DNA from: Candidatus Enterococcus moelleringii
Lineage (GTDB): Bacteria; Bacillota; Bacilli; Lactobacillales; Enterococcaceae
Direction: 5' to 3'
Length of the DNA: 61,934 nt
Assembly (NCBI RefSeq): GCF_017377575.1
Contig: NZ_JAFREM010000019.1
Span: forward strand, 1 to 61,934
A model generated the notes under the pieces. It did no database searches. It was given only the letters and a program-made list of their open reading frames with translations, and had not been told where the DNA came from. A program made the position numbers and the translations under genes. Of this stretch, positions 7,389 to 16,000 are shown one piece after another; positions within the stretch are counted from its first letter, which is position 1; every line of letters starts with the position of its first letter.

Positions 7389-8907
7389 CCATTTTACCAC
7401 GAACACCTGAATGGAGGCGCACTTAAATAAGCCTAGCCTAATGAAACGTTTTCACCGGCTGACTTTGAAGGATTGCGTTAATAACAATTTGTTATTTCTC
7501 TATCGGCCCCCTTCGCGGCACATAGAGTTGGTGGTTTCGTAGCAGGATATCCACCAAACGCACAAATTTTCTTGCAGTTAAGACGATGGCACGTTTGTGT
7601 TGATGTTTCGCTGTTTCCACGTATTTCTTATGGTAATACGCACTGTATTCGGCATCGTGTCTTCTCATCGAGTTGGTGGCTTCAACTAGATAATAACGAA
7701 GGTAACGATTGCCCCGTTTCGCTAACGGTGTGTTCTTGGATTGTCGATTGCCTGATTGTTTTTTCGGCCAATAAAGCCCGGCATATTTAGCGATCTTTGT
7801 TTCATCATCAAAGCGTTCAATTTGCCCAATTTCAGCGAGAATCCCCGCTGCATAGACTAGACCAATACCTGGAATGCTGGTTAAACATTGATACTCTGGG
7901 ACCGTCACTACTAAATCTTGAATGGCTTTATTTAGCTCTTTAATCAGTTTTTCTAAGCTGCGTATTTCACGAGCAATCACACTTAGAACGATGTCGACAG
8001 AATCCTGTTGGACTTTGCCTAAGCGGTAACTACCGCGAATCGCTTTTGCGATGGCTTTAGCTAACCCTTCGGGATTTTTAAATCGACCACGACCCATTTC
8101 TTGGATCAATGCCGCAAAGTCTTCCAATGGCATTTCGGCCAATTGATCGAGTGAATAATCTTCGGTCATCAAAGTGACCAATGTGGCACTGAGTACGGAG
8201 GTATCATTCCCGTTGGACTTTAGTTCAATGGGCAGCCGATTGCACTTGTAGTAAATGTTTTCGATAAAATGTTGCTTGGCTTCTACCAGCTGCTCGACAA
8301 TCTGAAGTCTGGTACGTGTTAAATGTTGTAAAGCAAGATACTGCTCTTCTTTCACAACAGGGGTCGCGTAGCGACGGGTACGGAAGTACTCGGCAATGTA
8401 GAAGGCATCAATCCGGTCGTTCTTTTCTTCTTCAAAGATTTCGCGGTATTTCTTGATCTTTTGAGGTTGTTCAACCGATACCTCTAGATTGAAATGGCTG
8501 AGATCCTCATCCTCTTTGAAGAACATGGCAGGATGAAAGCTGTAAAGAGAGGTAGCTTCCATACCGACTACAATCTTTGAAAGCTCATAGGCTTCGACAT
8601 AATCTAAAAGTACTTTTTTGATCTGAGAAGCACCGAGCAGACTATTTTCAAAGCGAGCTTCTTTCAGAATGGTGAGTTTCTCATCATCTGTTAGAAAGCA
8701 GGCATCTAAATGTTGGGAGCTAACGTCTAAACCGACAAATAATTTCATGAGGGAAGGACCTCCTTTCGTGAATTTTTTGGAAATTGCTTGGTTACTGTGG
8801 GATATCCCAGAAGACCGTTGCCTAACGACATCCTCGCCTAATAGTATTCGGATCACTAGACTTCAAAGCCACGCCCAATCCTGCACGAAAGGGTAGAAAT
8901 CTAGTGG
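7356..8907 (-). mobile_element. IS110-family insertion sequence (boundaries approximate)
   Basis: A complete IS110-type transposase lies between a short downstream end (about 136 bp) and a longer upstream non-coding end, the IS110-group layout. The right boundary is set near 7356, where the helicase reading frame diverges. TCTAGTGG stands there (7356-7363) and again at 8900-8907, and AAGTCTAGTG (7353-7362) recurs inverted at 8854-8863. The left boundary may instead lie nearer 9030. IS110 elements lack long terminal repeats and target duplications, so the ends cannot be fixed from one copy. Confidence 0.6.
7492..8748 (-). CDS. IS110-family transposase (DEDD recombinase)
   Basis: The 418-aa protein begins MKLFVGLDVSSQHLDACF, which holds the first acidic residue of the DEDD RuvC-like domain. 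A second acidic patch follows in NDRIDAFYIAEYF, and the C-terminal Transposase_20 domain carries SIPGIGLVYAAGILAEIG and FAKYAGLYWPKKQSGNR-like blocks. I chose the ATG at 8748 because GGAGG lies 10 bases before it and the domain starts at once. An in-frame extension to 8856 would translate the probable bridge-RNA region. The enzyme appears intact. Confidence 0.9.
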   Translation of the reverse strand: MKLFVGLDVSSQHLDACFLTDDEKLTILKEARFENSLLGASQIKKVLLDYVEAYELSKIVVGMEATSLYSFHPAMFFKEDEDLSHFNLEVSVEQPQKIKKYREIFEEEKNDRIDAFYIAEYFRTRRYATPVVKEEQYLALQHLTRTRLQIVEQLVEAKQHFIENIYYKCNRLPIELKSNGNDTSVLSATLVTLMTEDYSLDQLAEMPLEDFAALIQEMGRGRFKNPEGLAKAIAKAIRGSYRLGKVQQDSVDIVLSVIAREIRSLEKLIKELNKAIQDLVVTVPEYQCLTSIPGIGLVYAAGILAEIGQIERFDDETKIAKYAGLYWPKKQSGNRQSKNTPLAKRGNRYLRYYLVEATNSMRRHDAEYSAYYHKKYVETAKHQHKRAIVLTARKFVRLVDILLRNHQLYVPRRGPIEK

Positions 8908-9030
8908 ATACAGCTAGTGTGTTGGTTGTAAAAACAACGGTTCGGGTCACAGACTTTCAGTGCGGATAAAACCGCAGGAGCACATAGCATTTTCCCGTGA
9001 GTCCTTTCCAGAACTCAATTCTAGAACATC
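8749..9030 (-). ncRNA. Candidate IS110 bridge RNA region
   Basis: IS110-group elements encode a bridge RNA in the non-coding end upstream of the transposase gene, with guide loops for donor and target DNA. This segment fits by position and is rich in structure. CACTAGA and TCTAGTG halves (8854-8863 and 8900-8906) can form a stem around a loop of about 35 nt. GTTG/CAAC and TGCGG/CCGCA hairpins lie around 8925-8975. Exact RNA ends and loops are not determined. Confidence 0.45.
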
Positions 9031-9047
9031 ACACAGTAACCAAGCAA
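8784..9047. repeat. 16-bp perfect inverted repeat around the IS110 leader
   Basis: TTGCTTGGTTACTGTG at 8784-8799, in the transposase leader, is the exact reverse complement of CACAGTAACCAAGCAA at 9032-9047, in the leader of the DeoR gene. The two arms are 232 bp apart. Confidence 0.85.
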
Positions 9048-9135
9048 ATAAAACGTTATTTATTTATCAAGGAACAACGAATACAAATCAGAGGGATTGA
9101 ACTCTCTGGAATCTATTTTACGAGGAGCATGGACC

Positions 9136-9900
9136 ATGAAATTGAAACGTATTCACGAAATGGAAGCTTACATCCATTCCCGCGGCACCGTCAGCATTGA
9201 CGAATTGTGCGAGCATTTTGAGGTATCAAAAAATACCGTTCGCCGCGATTTAGATAAAATTATCCAAGGCGGCAATGTCAAAAAAGTCTATGGCGGAGTG
9301 GTCTCTTTAGACATTGACCAGCTGCAGCCTTACGAAAAGCGCGACACTAAGCACGATAAGCAAAAAGCTTTGATCGGAAAATATGCGGCGTCTTTAATTG
9401 AAGAAGGCGATTTGGTCTTCATCGATTCCGGGACTACCACGCGTCACATCGCCAAATATTTGAATCCGGACATGGCGTTGACTATTGTCACCAACAACTT
9501 GGATATTATCAACGCGGTGTCGGAATATCCCAACTATCGCATTTTCGTGATCGGCAATACGTTCAAAGCGGCAACTCGCTCATTTGTGAATGTAGAGGAT
9601 CAAGGCTTCTTCGATCGAATCAATATCACGAAGGCCTTTATGGCAGCCTCTGCTCTTTCAGTGGAACGAGGCGTTACCAACTCTGATATGCTGGAATATG
9701 AAATCAAGCATCAGATCGTTAACAAAACCCCCCGCAACTTTTTATTAGTCGACAACAGCAAGTTTGATCGGGCGGCCCTGCAAACTTATGCTTCCATCGA
9801 TACCTTCGAAGGTATTATCACGGATCTGCCGCCGACGGAAAAATACATTGAATACTGCGAAGCACACGATGTTGCTTTGTATTACCCGACGGAAGGGTAA
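9136..9900 (+). CDS. DeoR-family transcriptional regulator (paralogue 1)
   Basis: The 254-aa protein has a DeoR HTH at residues 1-55 (EMEAYIHSRGTVSIDELCEHF, then SKNTVRRDLDKI) and the DeoRC sugar-phosphate sensor domain (IDSGTTTRHIAKYL, then LLVDNSKFDR). I chose the ATG at 9136 behind GAGGAG; upstream in-frame starts lack a site. It is closely similar to the regulator at 13327-14085, and the two bracket the alcohol dehydrogenase and TIM-barrel genes. It probably represses nearby carbohydrate genes and releases on binding a phosphorylated intermediate. Confidence 0.9.
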   Translation: MKLKRIHEMEAYIHSRGTVSIDELCEHFEVSKNTVRRDLDKIIQGGNVKKVYGGVVSLDIDQLQPYEKRDTKHDKQKALIGKYAASLIEEGDLVFIDSGTTTRHIAKYLNPDMALTIVTNNLDIINAVSEYPNYRIFVIGNTFKAATRSFVNVEDQGFFDRINITKAFMAASALSVERGVTNSDMLEYEIKHQIVNKTPRNFLLVDNSKFDRAALQTYASIDTFEGIITDLPPTEKYIEYCEAHDVALYYPTEG

Positions 9901-9910
9901 ACTCGAAAGA

Positions 9911-9955
9911 AAAATGATTGAGTCACGTAGATAACGGCAGACTCAATCATTTTTT
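9911..9955. terminator. Bidirectional terminator
   Basis: AAAATGATTGAGTC (9911-9924) pairs with GACTCAATCATTTT (9940-9953), flanked by A and T runs. It serves the converging DeoR gene and the TIM-barrel gene. Confidence 0.9.
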
Positions 9956-10781
9956 AATTGAATCCAACTTCTCTTAAATAATGCAGTGTGCCCCGACATT
10001 CATTCCAGTAATCTGGCGCGGTTTCCGGCAAGATCGGCTTTACACTAACGTACTGAATAAGCCCATTGTCTGCCAGCTCATCATAAAGAATACCAAAATC
10101 AATCACACCTTCACCTAAAAAAGTCTCCACTTCCCGTTTAGCTGCACCCTTGGAAAATATCTCCTCGGTAACGTCCCTTAAATGAAGCGAACGGATCATT
10201 CCCCGCCATTCTTGCAGTACCTTTAAGGGGTCCAGCTGCTGATAAGCGACATTTTCTGTGTCCATCCATAAGCCCAGCTGGTGATTTTCTTGAATCAGCT
10301 GAGAAAAATAATTCTTCCCAGCTGTCAAGCCCTCCCTCCCCGGCTGTATCAAGGTTTCGATCGAAAATACAGAGCTCATAAAGCCGCTTAAGAGCTGGAG
10401 ATTATTCAGTAAGTTATGCCAGTAGCCTGCTTTCAAATCTACTCGCAGCTCTTCATCCGCTTCCTGGACTTCAATGATTACCTGCAGCTTTTCCACTATT
10501 CTGACAGGAAATTTGGGAAGCCGTTGATACAATTGGGTAATCACTTCAATCGCTTTTTCTTCAATACTAAAATCCTCAATCACCTTAATCGCAGAAATGC
10601 TCAAATGATTTCGTTCCAGCTCCACGGCCAATACTTCTGGCGTAATTTGCTTAAACGCTTCAAATGGTAATTCAATCAGCGAGTAACCCAGCAGACGATA
10701 TTGCTGCAGCTGCTGCTTCCAGCGCTGATTTTTTCCGCTTGTATCCAGGCTGACTTGGATTGACACAGGTATGTTCTTCAT
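9954..10781 (-). CDS. Sugar phosphate isomerase/epimerase-like TIM-barrel protein
   Basis: The 275-aa protein has the layout of the AP_endonuc_2/xylose-isomerase-like TIM barrel: a first strand with PVSIQVSLDTS, a mid-barrel FSIETLIQPGREG strand, LGLWMDTENVAYQ, and SLHLRDVTEE followed by FLGEGVIDFGIL. The GEG-type motif near the C-terminus is typical of inosose- or ketose-handling members. The substrate is unknown. It lies 22 bp downstream of the iron alcohol dehydrogenase gene and is likely co-transcribed with it. Confidence 0.7.
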   Translation of the reverse strand: MKNIPVSIQVSLDTSGKNQRWKQQLQQYRLLGYSLIELPFEAFKQITPEVLAVELERNHLSISAIKVIEDFSIEEKAIEVITQLYQRLPKFPVRIVEKLQVIIEVQEADEELRVDLKAGYWHNLLNNLQLLSGFMSSVFSIETLIQPGREGLTAGKNYFSQLIQENHQLGLWMDTENVAYQQLDPLKVLQEWRGMIRSLHLRDVTEEIFSKGAAKREVETFLGEGVIDFGILYDELADNGLIQYVSVKPILPETAPDYWNECRGTLHYLREVGFN

Positions 10782-10803
10782 AAGCTTTTCTCCAGGCTAA
10801 AGA

Positions 10804-11970
10804 TTATTTTGCCGAAAATGCTGCCATATACAATTCTTTGATCTCATCATGTGTCGGTACTTTTTTATTGTTTTGCGGGCTGCCGCTGGCTAATGCATCG
10901 GTGGCCATTTTATCTAATACCGCCAAAAATTCTTTTTCATCAATGCCGTAGCCTTTTAAGTCAGGAATTTGCAAGGTTTCGCAAATTTGATTTACCGCAG
11001 CAATGAACATTTCCGCTGCTGCCTGATCCGTTTTACCTTGTGCTTCTGGATAAACGAAGCGAGCAATTTCCGCTAAATCGGTTAAAATTGCATCCTTTGA
11101 GAAATCCAAGAAAATATTCAACAGCATCGCATTAGAAATTCCATGAGGCACATGGAATAGTGCCCCAACCGGACGACTCATTCCGTGGATCAAGGTTACC
11201 GAAGCATTTGAAAAGGCAATCCCTGCTTCAGTTGAAGCGATTGACATTTGTTCCCGGGCCGCTGAATCACTGCCGTCTTGGTAAGCTTTTGGCAAGTTTT
11301 CCATAATTTTTTTGATGGCTTGTAATGAGAACATTTGCGTCATACCGTTAGCTTTAACCGAAACATAAGATTCCAGTGCATGGCACAAGGCATCTAATCC
11401 AGTCGCCGAAGTCACTCTAGCAGGTACAGTTAAGGTAAAGTCAGAATCCACGATGGCAATGTTAGGCAAAAATTTAACGTCCTTCATCATCATTTTCACG
11501 TCAGTTTTGGTATTGGTAATGACCGTTACATCGGTTACCTCTGAACCGGTCCCCGCTGTGGTTGGCAAAGCAATCACTGGAACACCTTCGTTGAAATCCG
11601 TCACACTTTTATCGCCGATGGCTTCAATGGTTGTATCGTTGGTAGCCAATACCGCTACGGCTTTGGCTGTATCTAAGCAGCTGCCGCCGCCAAAAGCAAT
11701 CACGAAATCACATTTGTTACTAGTATAAGTATCTAAAGCCCCATACACATTTTCCTGCGTCGGTTCAGCGGTAATATCGGTATAAATCGCATATTCCAGC
11801 GAAATTCCTTCTAAGCTTTTCGTGATAATATCCAGGTGACCTGTTTGCTTCATTAAACCATCACTGACAATCAACGCTCTTTTTCCTAATTTTTGTGCTT
11901 CCTCTGCTAAATGTGCCACTGTCCCTGATCCTAGTCTTAGGATTGTCGGCATTTGAAATTTAATATTCAT
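10804..11970 (-). CDS. Iron-containing alcohol dehydrogenase
   Basis: The 388-aa protein is a full-length group III (Fe-dependent) alcohol dehydrogenase. It has the nucleotide-binding FGGGSCLDTAKAVAVL motif, ALPTTAGTGSEVTD, the metal-binding GLDALCHALESYVS block and a later HGMSRPVGALFHVPHGISNAML block with the remaining histidines. It reduces an aldehyde or oxidises an alcohol or diol with NAD(P)H; it is closest in style to 1,3-propanediol or lactaldehyde reductases. It is first in a two-gene unit with the TIM-barrel protein. A good sigma-A promoter with repeated operator-like boxes lies upstream (12000-12030). Confidence 0.9.
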   Translation of the reverse strand: MNIKFQMPTILRLGSGTVAHLAEEAQKLGKRALIVSDGLMKQTGHLDIITKSLEGISLEYAIYTDITAEPTQENVYGALDTYTSNKCDFVIAFGGGSCLDTAKAVAVLATNDTTIEAIGDKSVTDFNEGVPVIALPTTAGTGSEVTDVTVITNTKTDVKMMMKDVKFLPNIAIVDSDFTLTVPARVTSATGLDALCHALESYVSVKANGMTQMFSLQAIKKIMENLPKAYQDGSDSAAREQMSIASTEAGIAFSNASVTLIHGMSRPVGALFHVPHGISNAMLLNIFLDFSKDAILTDLAEIARFVYPEAQGKTDQAAAEMFIAAVNQICETLQIPDLKGYGIDEKEFLAVLDKMATDALASGSPQNNKKVPTHDEIKELYMAAFSAK

Positions 11971-11999
11971 ATTCTCATGACCCCCTCAAGTTTAACCTT

Positions 12000-12030
12000 A
12001 TTGTACTCCAAAAGTTAACCAAAAGTCAAC
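12000..12030 (-). promoter_or_regulatory. Promoter of the alcohol dehydrogenase unit with tandem operator-like repeats
   Basis: On the minus strand TTGACT (12029-12024) and TACAAT (12005-12000) are separated by 18 bp. Overlapping the -35 box and spacer is a perfect 11-bp tandem repeat, CAAAAGTYAAC at 12009-12019 and 12020-12030 (plus-strand reading). The core TGGTTAACT is shared with DNA upstream of the second DeoR gene and of the sigma-54 activator gene. A DeoR repressor site is likely. Confidence 0.65.
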
Positions 12031-12192
12031 AACAAATAGACATGAATTTTGCTAAATTATTCAGCAATACTATCCTAATCAGTCGTTTTTCGAAATTTCT
12101 TTGCTAAAAAAACGGGAGTTTGTTTGACTATTCACAATACACGCGCTATAATACACGCATACATAACCAAATTATATTATAGAGGTGATATC

Positions 12193-12618
12193 ATGAGTAC
12201 TTTTTTAGCAGATTTATCGAAAATCAACATTGTTCTAATTGATAGTGATTGCTTATTTGATGACTGTTCCCCAACTTTTTCCACTTATACTTCTCAAATG
12301 TTTAGTCGTTTGACAGAACACCAAAAACAGCTTCTTTTTTATTGTGAAGACAAGAGAACGCTTAACCACGGAGAGCTGCCTGGCCCTTTAATTACAAAGA
12401 ACGAGCTGAAAAGCTTAAAGATCAACCCTGCTTCCTGCATGGTAATCGCTAAAGGCGAACAGCGTCCCTTCCTATTTAACTATGGTTCTGTAGTTATCAG
12501 TACCGAACCTACTAAGAATCCTGCAGTTACGGCTGTTGCTAAAAATAAAGAGCAGGAAACAGTAGCAGCCTTTCTTGATTACGCACTTTTGAAGGGTTTC
12601 TACTATAGTATTGCTTAA
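12193..12618 (+). CDS. Uncharacterised 141-aa protein
   Basis: The start at 12193 follows AGAGGTGAT; an earlier in-frame ATG (12124) has no ribosome site. The N-terminal strand INIVLIDSDCLFDDCSP has an aspartate pair reminiscent of haloacid-dehalogenase or sugar-isomerase domains, but no full domain could be recognised. No signal peptide or membrane segment is present. The gene stands alone between the alcohol dehydrogenase and tautomerase genes and is somewhat A+T-rich. Confidence 0.55.
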   Translation: MSTFLADLSKINIVLIDSDCLFDDCSPTFSTYTSQMFSRLTEHQKQLLFYCEDKRTLNHGELPGPLITKNELKSLKINPASCMVIAKGEQRPFLFNYGSVVISTEPTKNPAVTAVAKNKEQETVAAFLDYALLKGFYYSIA

Positions 12619-12790
12619 ATAAAACCTTAGATTTTTCAGCAAATTTCTTAAAATATGTGAAATAAAGCACTTATGCTTCCTCTTGTACCAAAACATACTC
12701 ATAATTTGAGCGTATTACTTGTTAAAACCCAAATGATCAGTTATCCTGAGCTTATTGATAGATGCAAATGGTTAAACGAGGAGGACTATC

Positions 12791-13186
12791 ATGCCACTAA
12801 TTAAAATAGATATCGTTGAAGGAAGAAGCGAACAAGACATCCGTAAGATGCTGGATGCGATTCACTCAGCCGTGCTGGAGGCTTTCCATGTGCCTAAAGG
12901 CGATCGCTACCAAATTGTTACTCAGCACAAAAGCTACGAAATGGTTTTGGAGGACACGGATCTGGGATTCACCCGCGAACAACCGGATATTGTAGCGATT
13001 ACTGTGATCAGCAGGAAACGGGAATGCCATGATAAAGTAACCTTCTATCGGCTGATCAAAGAAGGATTGGAAAAAGAGCTGGGCATCGCACCCCAAAACA
13101 TTCTGATTTCCATCACCGAAAACGGTGACGCGGATTGGTCCTTTGGCTTCGGTGAAGCACAATTCATCACTGGTAAATTGCAATAG
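12791..13186 (+). CDS. Tautomerase-family protein
   Basis: The 131-aa protein begins MPLIKIDIVEGRSEQDIRKM, so it has the catalytic Pro1 that becomes N-terminal after Met removal in the 4-oxalocrotonate tautomerase superfamily. Its length and the HKSYEMVLEDTDLG and NILISITENGDADWSFGFG blocks fit the longer Tautomerase_2 subgroup. It presumably catalyses a keto-enol tautomerisation of a carbonyl intermediate. GAGGAGG lies before the ATG, and a strong terminator follows. Confidence 0.85.
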   Translation: MPLIKIDIVEGRSEQDIRKMLDAIHSAVLEAFHVPKGDRYQIVTQHKSYEMVLEDTDLGFTREQPDIVAITVISRKRECHDKVTFYRLIKEGLEKELGIAPQNILISITENGDADWSFGFGEAQFITGKLQ

Positions 13187-13193
13187 TTCTACA

Positions 13194-13221
13194 AGCCGTC
13201 TGATAATCAGACGGCTTTTTT
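13194..13221 (+). terminator. Terminator after the tautomerase gene
   Basis: AGCCGTCTGAT (13194-13204) pairs perfectly with ATCAGACGGCT (13206-13216), followed by six T. Confidence 0.93.
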
Positions 13222-13326
13222 CACATCTTTTTGGAATTAAACTAAAACATCATGGTTAACTATTGATTATATTTTAGTGATATGGTAGTATTATTTTTAC
13301 GAACTATCGGGAAAGGAGGGGTCAAA

Positions 13327-14085
13327 ATGAAAGTAAAAAGACTACAGGAATTAGAAGAGTTTATCCACTCTGAAGGCCATGTCTCCATCGATGAGCTTTG
13401 CTGCCAGTTTCAAGTTTCTAAAAATACCATTCGTCGGGATTTGAATAAGCTGGAAGAAGATGGTCTAGTAGCGAAGGTGTATGGCGGCGTTTCTTCATTG
13501 AATCAGACGGCAACTCCCTTCAAAAAGCGAATTATCGAGCACGACGCTGAAAAGAAACAAATTGCCCGGAAAGCTGCCGAAACAATCGAAGATCACGACA
13601 TGATCTATATTGATTCCGGCACCACCACGCATCACTTAGTGAACTACATTGACCCTGATTACCACGTGACCATCATCACCAATAGCCTTGATGTACTGAA
13701 TCAATCGGTCAATCAGCCAAATTGCAAGGTACTCCTCTTAGGAAACACCTTCAAGAGCAACACTCGATCTTTTATTAACGTTCGAGACTGGCCCTTTTTT
13801 GAGCGCTTGAACATTAATAAGTCCTATATGTCCGCAACCGGGGTATCGTTGGAACGCGGTGTAACCAATTCTGACGTTTATGAGTACAGTATCAAACATC
13901 AGATTTTGCAGAAGTCTTTGAAGAATCATCTGCTGGTGGATGCCAGTAAATTTGGCAAGGCTGCCTTGGTGACTTTTGCCCAAATCGCTGAGTTCGACAC
14001 TATTTATACCGGTTCTGCTATCCCTCCTGCTTACTTAGATCATTGCGAAAGTCAAAATGTAACCGTTGCGATAACAGAAAAATAG
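13327..14085 (+). CDS. DeoR-family transcriptional regulator (paralogue 2)
   Basis: The 252-aa protein has a DeoR HTH at residues 1-55 (IDELCCQFQVSKNTIRRDL) and a DeoRC sensor domain (IDSGTTTHHLVNYI, then LLVDASKFGKAAL). Reading them side by side, it shares most positions with the regulator at 9136-9900, so the two look like a duplicated pair. I chose the ATG at 13327 behind AAAGGAGGGG. Upstream, TGGTTAACTAT (13253-13263) matches the box near the alcohol dehydrogenase promoter and may be an autoregulatory operator. Confidence 0.9.
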   Translation: MKVKRLQELEEFIHSEGHVSIDELCCQFQVSKNTIRRDLNKLEEDGLVAKVYGGVSSLNQTATPFKKRIIEHDAEKKQIARKAAETIEDHDMIYIDSGTTTHHLVNYIDPDYHVTIITNSLDVLNQSVNQPNCKVLLLGNTFKSNTRSFINVRDWPFFERLNINKSYMSATGVSLERGVTNSDVYEYSIKHQILQKSLKNHLLVDASKFGKAALVTFAQIAEFDTIYTGSAIPPAYLDHCESQNVTVAITEK

Positions 14086-14127
14086 CGATTATATGGACTA
14101 ATTATTGTCTATATAATCGCTATTTTT
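14078..14127. terminator. Bidirectional terminator
   Basis: AAAAATAGCGATTATAT (14078-14094) pairs perfectly over 17 bp with ATATAATCGCTATTTTT (14111-14127). It lies between the converging DeoR and AEC transporter genes. Confidence 0.95.
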
Positions 14128-14132
14128 CTAGA

Positions 14133-15044
14133 CTAAAGTACCAAATAGAAAATAGTCGGAATCGTCACAATACTCAGCAAAGTGGACACAATGATAAACT
14201 CCGAAGCGATTTGCCCCTGACCGGAATACTTTTCGGCAAATACCGAATTCACCGCACCAGAAGGCATACAAGAAACCAACGCAACAATTTGCAGCAGCAG
14301 CGGGTCCGTCACAAATACTTTGAAAAAGAAAATTAGTATGATCGGAATCACAATCAAGCGGACAAAACAAAACTGCAACGTACTTAAATTAGTAAACAGC
14401 CTTGGCGATAAAGTTTTACTTAACAATGCGCCATTGATCATCATTGCCAAAGGTGTAGTGAAGCCCGCAATGGCCTGAAGTGGCGTGCTAACGACTTCCG
14501 GCACGGTGATTTGAAAAACAAAAAAGAGGAAGCCTAATACGGCTGCAATAATAGCTGGCGTAGACAAAATTTTCCGGGGACTTACCAGCATCCTTCCTGC
14601 AAAAATCGATTCTCCTAAGCCAAACAAAAACAAATTACCGATAGTGTTGAAGGCAATTAGGATGACTAATCCAATTTCCCCAAATAACGCACTGACAATC
14701 GGAATTCCGATAAACAGTACACTGGAAAACGTGCTGCAGCCGATCCAAATGCTGCGAATTTTTTCTGCGATTCTAAATACTCGAGCAAACAGCAGGCTCA
14801 ACAAATATAAGGCAGTAAAAAAGACCACCGCTAGAGCTAACGAGCGGAAAATCAAACCTAAAATCTCTTCAGAGTATTCAATCTGAAAACTGTTGAACAC
14901 CGCACAGGGCAAAGCAAAATTAGTAATCAACACTGAAAAATTTGCCTGCACCTCCTTGCCCAGCCACTCCTTTCGCGCCATCACTAATCCCAAAAGAATG
15001 TATACTAGTAAAATAATATTTTGAAGTAAAATCGTCGTGAAAAT
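14133..15044 (-). CDS. AEC-family transporter (auxin efflux carrier-like), probable ATT start
   Basis: The protein is almost wholly hydrophobic, with about 8-10 membrane segments. It has the AEC-family half-helix pattern (FSVLITNFALPCAVFNSF near the N-terminus and ALVSCMPSGAVNSVFAEKY near the C-terminus). These carriers export organic acids such as malate. No ATG gives a full first helix. The frame stays open upstream, and an ATT codon at 15044 lies 6 bases after GGGGAG; starting there gives 303 residues, the usual family size. A TTG at 14993 would give 286 residues and cut the first helix. The start is therefore uncertain and interesting. Confidence 0.75.
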   Translation of the reverse strand: MFTTILLQNIILLVYILLGLVMARKEWLGKEVQANFSVLITNFALPCAVFNSFQIEYSEEILGLIFRSLALAVVFFTALYLLSLLFARVFRIAEKIRSIWIGCSTFSSVLFIGIPIVSALFGEIGLVILIAFNTIGNLFLFGLGESIFAGRMLVSPRKILSTPAIIAAVLGFLFFVFQITVPEVVSTPLQAIAGFTTPLAMMINGALLSKTLSPRLFTNLSTLQFCFVRLIVIPIILIFFFKVFVTDPLLLQIVALVSCMPSGAVNSVFAEKYSGQGQIASEFIIVSTLLSIVTIPTIFYLVL

Positions 15045-15073
15045 AAGACTCTCCCCTTTCTCAGCAAAATAAA

Positions 15074-15106
15074 CTCTGCAAAAACGGCTAGGCCGTTTTT
15101 ACAGAG
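15074..15106 (-). terminator. Terminator of the iolH-like operon
   Basis: A long stem built from CTCTG...AAAAACGGC (15074-15088) and GCCGTTTTT...CAGAG (15092-15106), symmetrical and usable in both directions. Confidence 0.9.
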
Positions 15107-15114
15107 CTTCCTGT

Positions 15115-15981
15115 TTACGCTTTTCCTAATCCTTTTAAGATCGCAGCTTTTGTTAATTCGCTGGACCATTCTGCCCGATCAGGATAAGCAAACACTGAGT
15201 TGGTAGCAATGCCGTCAAAGTTCATTTCCCGCAAGGTCTTGAATAGCGCATCGAAGTTCACTTCCCCTTCACCAATGTTCAAGTGCTGATGGATCGTTAC
15301 TTTGGCATCAGGTGGATTAATAATGTAACGTAAGCCAAAGGCCGCTTTATGGTTCAAAGTATCCGCAAACAATACGTGATCCAATAAATCGCCTGCGTCC
15401 TTCAGATGGGTTGCCACATCACCAATACCATCATCATAATAAAAGGCATGAGCTGTAGAATAGACATATTTGATCCAGTCCTTGTCTAGGGCACGGATCG
15501 TACGTAATGCTTCAGTATTAGTTTCGATATAGTCGTTTGGATGAGCTTGCAGATTCAAGCGGATTCCTTCTTTTTCAAATAACGGAATCAGTTCCTCCAT
15601 CGATTTGAAGAAGGCACCTTCGCTAGCAGTCGGATTACTAATGTCTCCGCTGAATTCAGTGTTCATTAAGTCTACTTCCAGCTCCGAAGTGATTTCAATA
15701 CAGCGTTTCCAGTTTCGGACTGCGTCCTGACGCTGCTGCTCATCTGGTGAAGACCATTGCTGTACTGGTAAGACAGAAGAAATCTCAATGCCCGCATCTT
15801 TACAGCGCTGCTTGACCTGTTTGATCAAAGCCCTATCTACTTTTGGATATTCGTAAAACCAGATAAAGTCCTTTCTTGGGGATAATTCCAGATACTCATA
15901 ACCCAAGCGAGCAGTAGTATCAATCATTTCCATTAGTCCGGTATTGTCGCGGTAATGCGACGGATCGTAAGCCAATTTCAT
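15115..15981 (-). CDS. iolH: IolH-like sugar phosphate isomerase/epimerase
   Basis: The 288-aa TIM-barrel protein matches the IolH type in length and motifs: [20 protein letters not shown] at the start, LNTEFSGD-like strand at about residue 105, [14 protein letters not shown], and [18 protein letters not shown] near the C-terminus. IolH occurs in inositol (iol) operons, but its exact reaction is unclear; an isomerase or epimerase step is presumed. The gene lies directly downstream of the GPH-type transporter gene on the same strand (19 bp apart), so they form one unit ended by the hairpin at 15074-15106. Confidence 0.75.
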   Translation of the reverse strand: MKLAYDPSHYRDNTGLMEMIDTTARLGYEYLELSPRKDFIWFYEYPKVDRALIKQVKQRCKDAGIEISSVLPVQQWSSPDEQQRQDAVRNWKRCIEITSELEVDLMNTEFSGDISNPTASEGAFFKSMEELIPLFEKEGIRLNLQAHPNDYIETNTEALRTIRALDKDWIKYVYSTAHAFYYDDGIGDVATHLKDAGDLLDHVLFADTLNHKAAFGLRYIINPPDAKVTIHQHLNIGEGEVNFDALFKTLREMNFDGIATNSVFAYPDRAEWSSELTKAAILKGLGKA

Positions 15982-16000
15982 AATAATGCCTCCAGTTATT

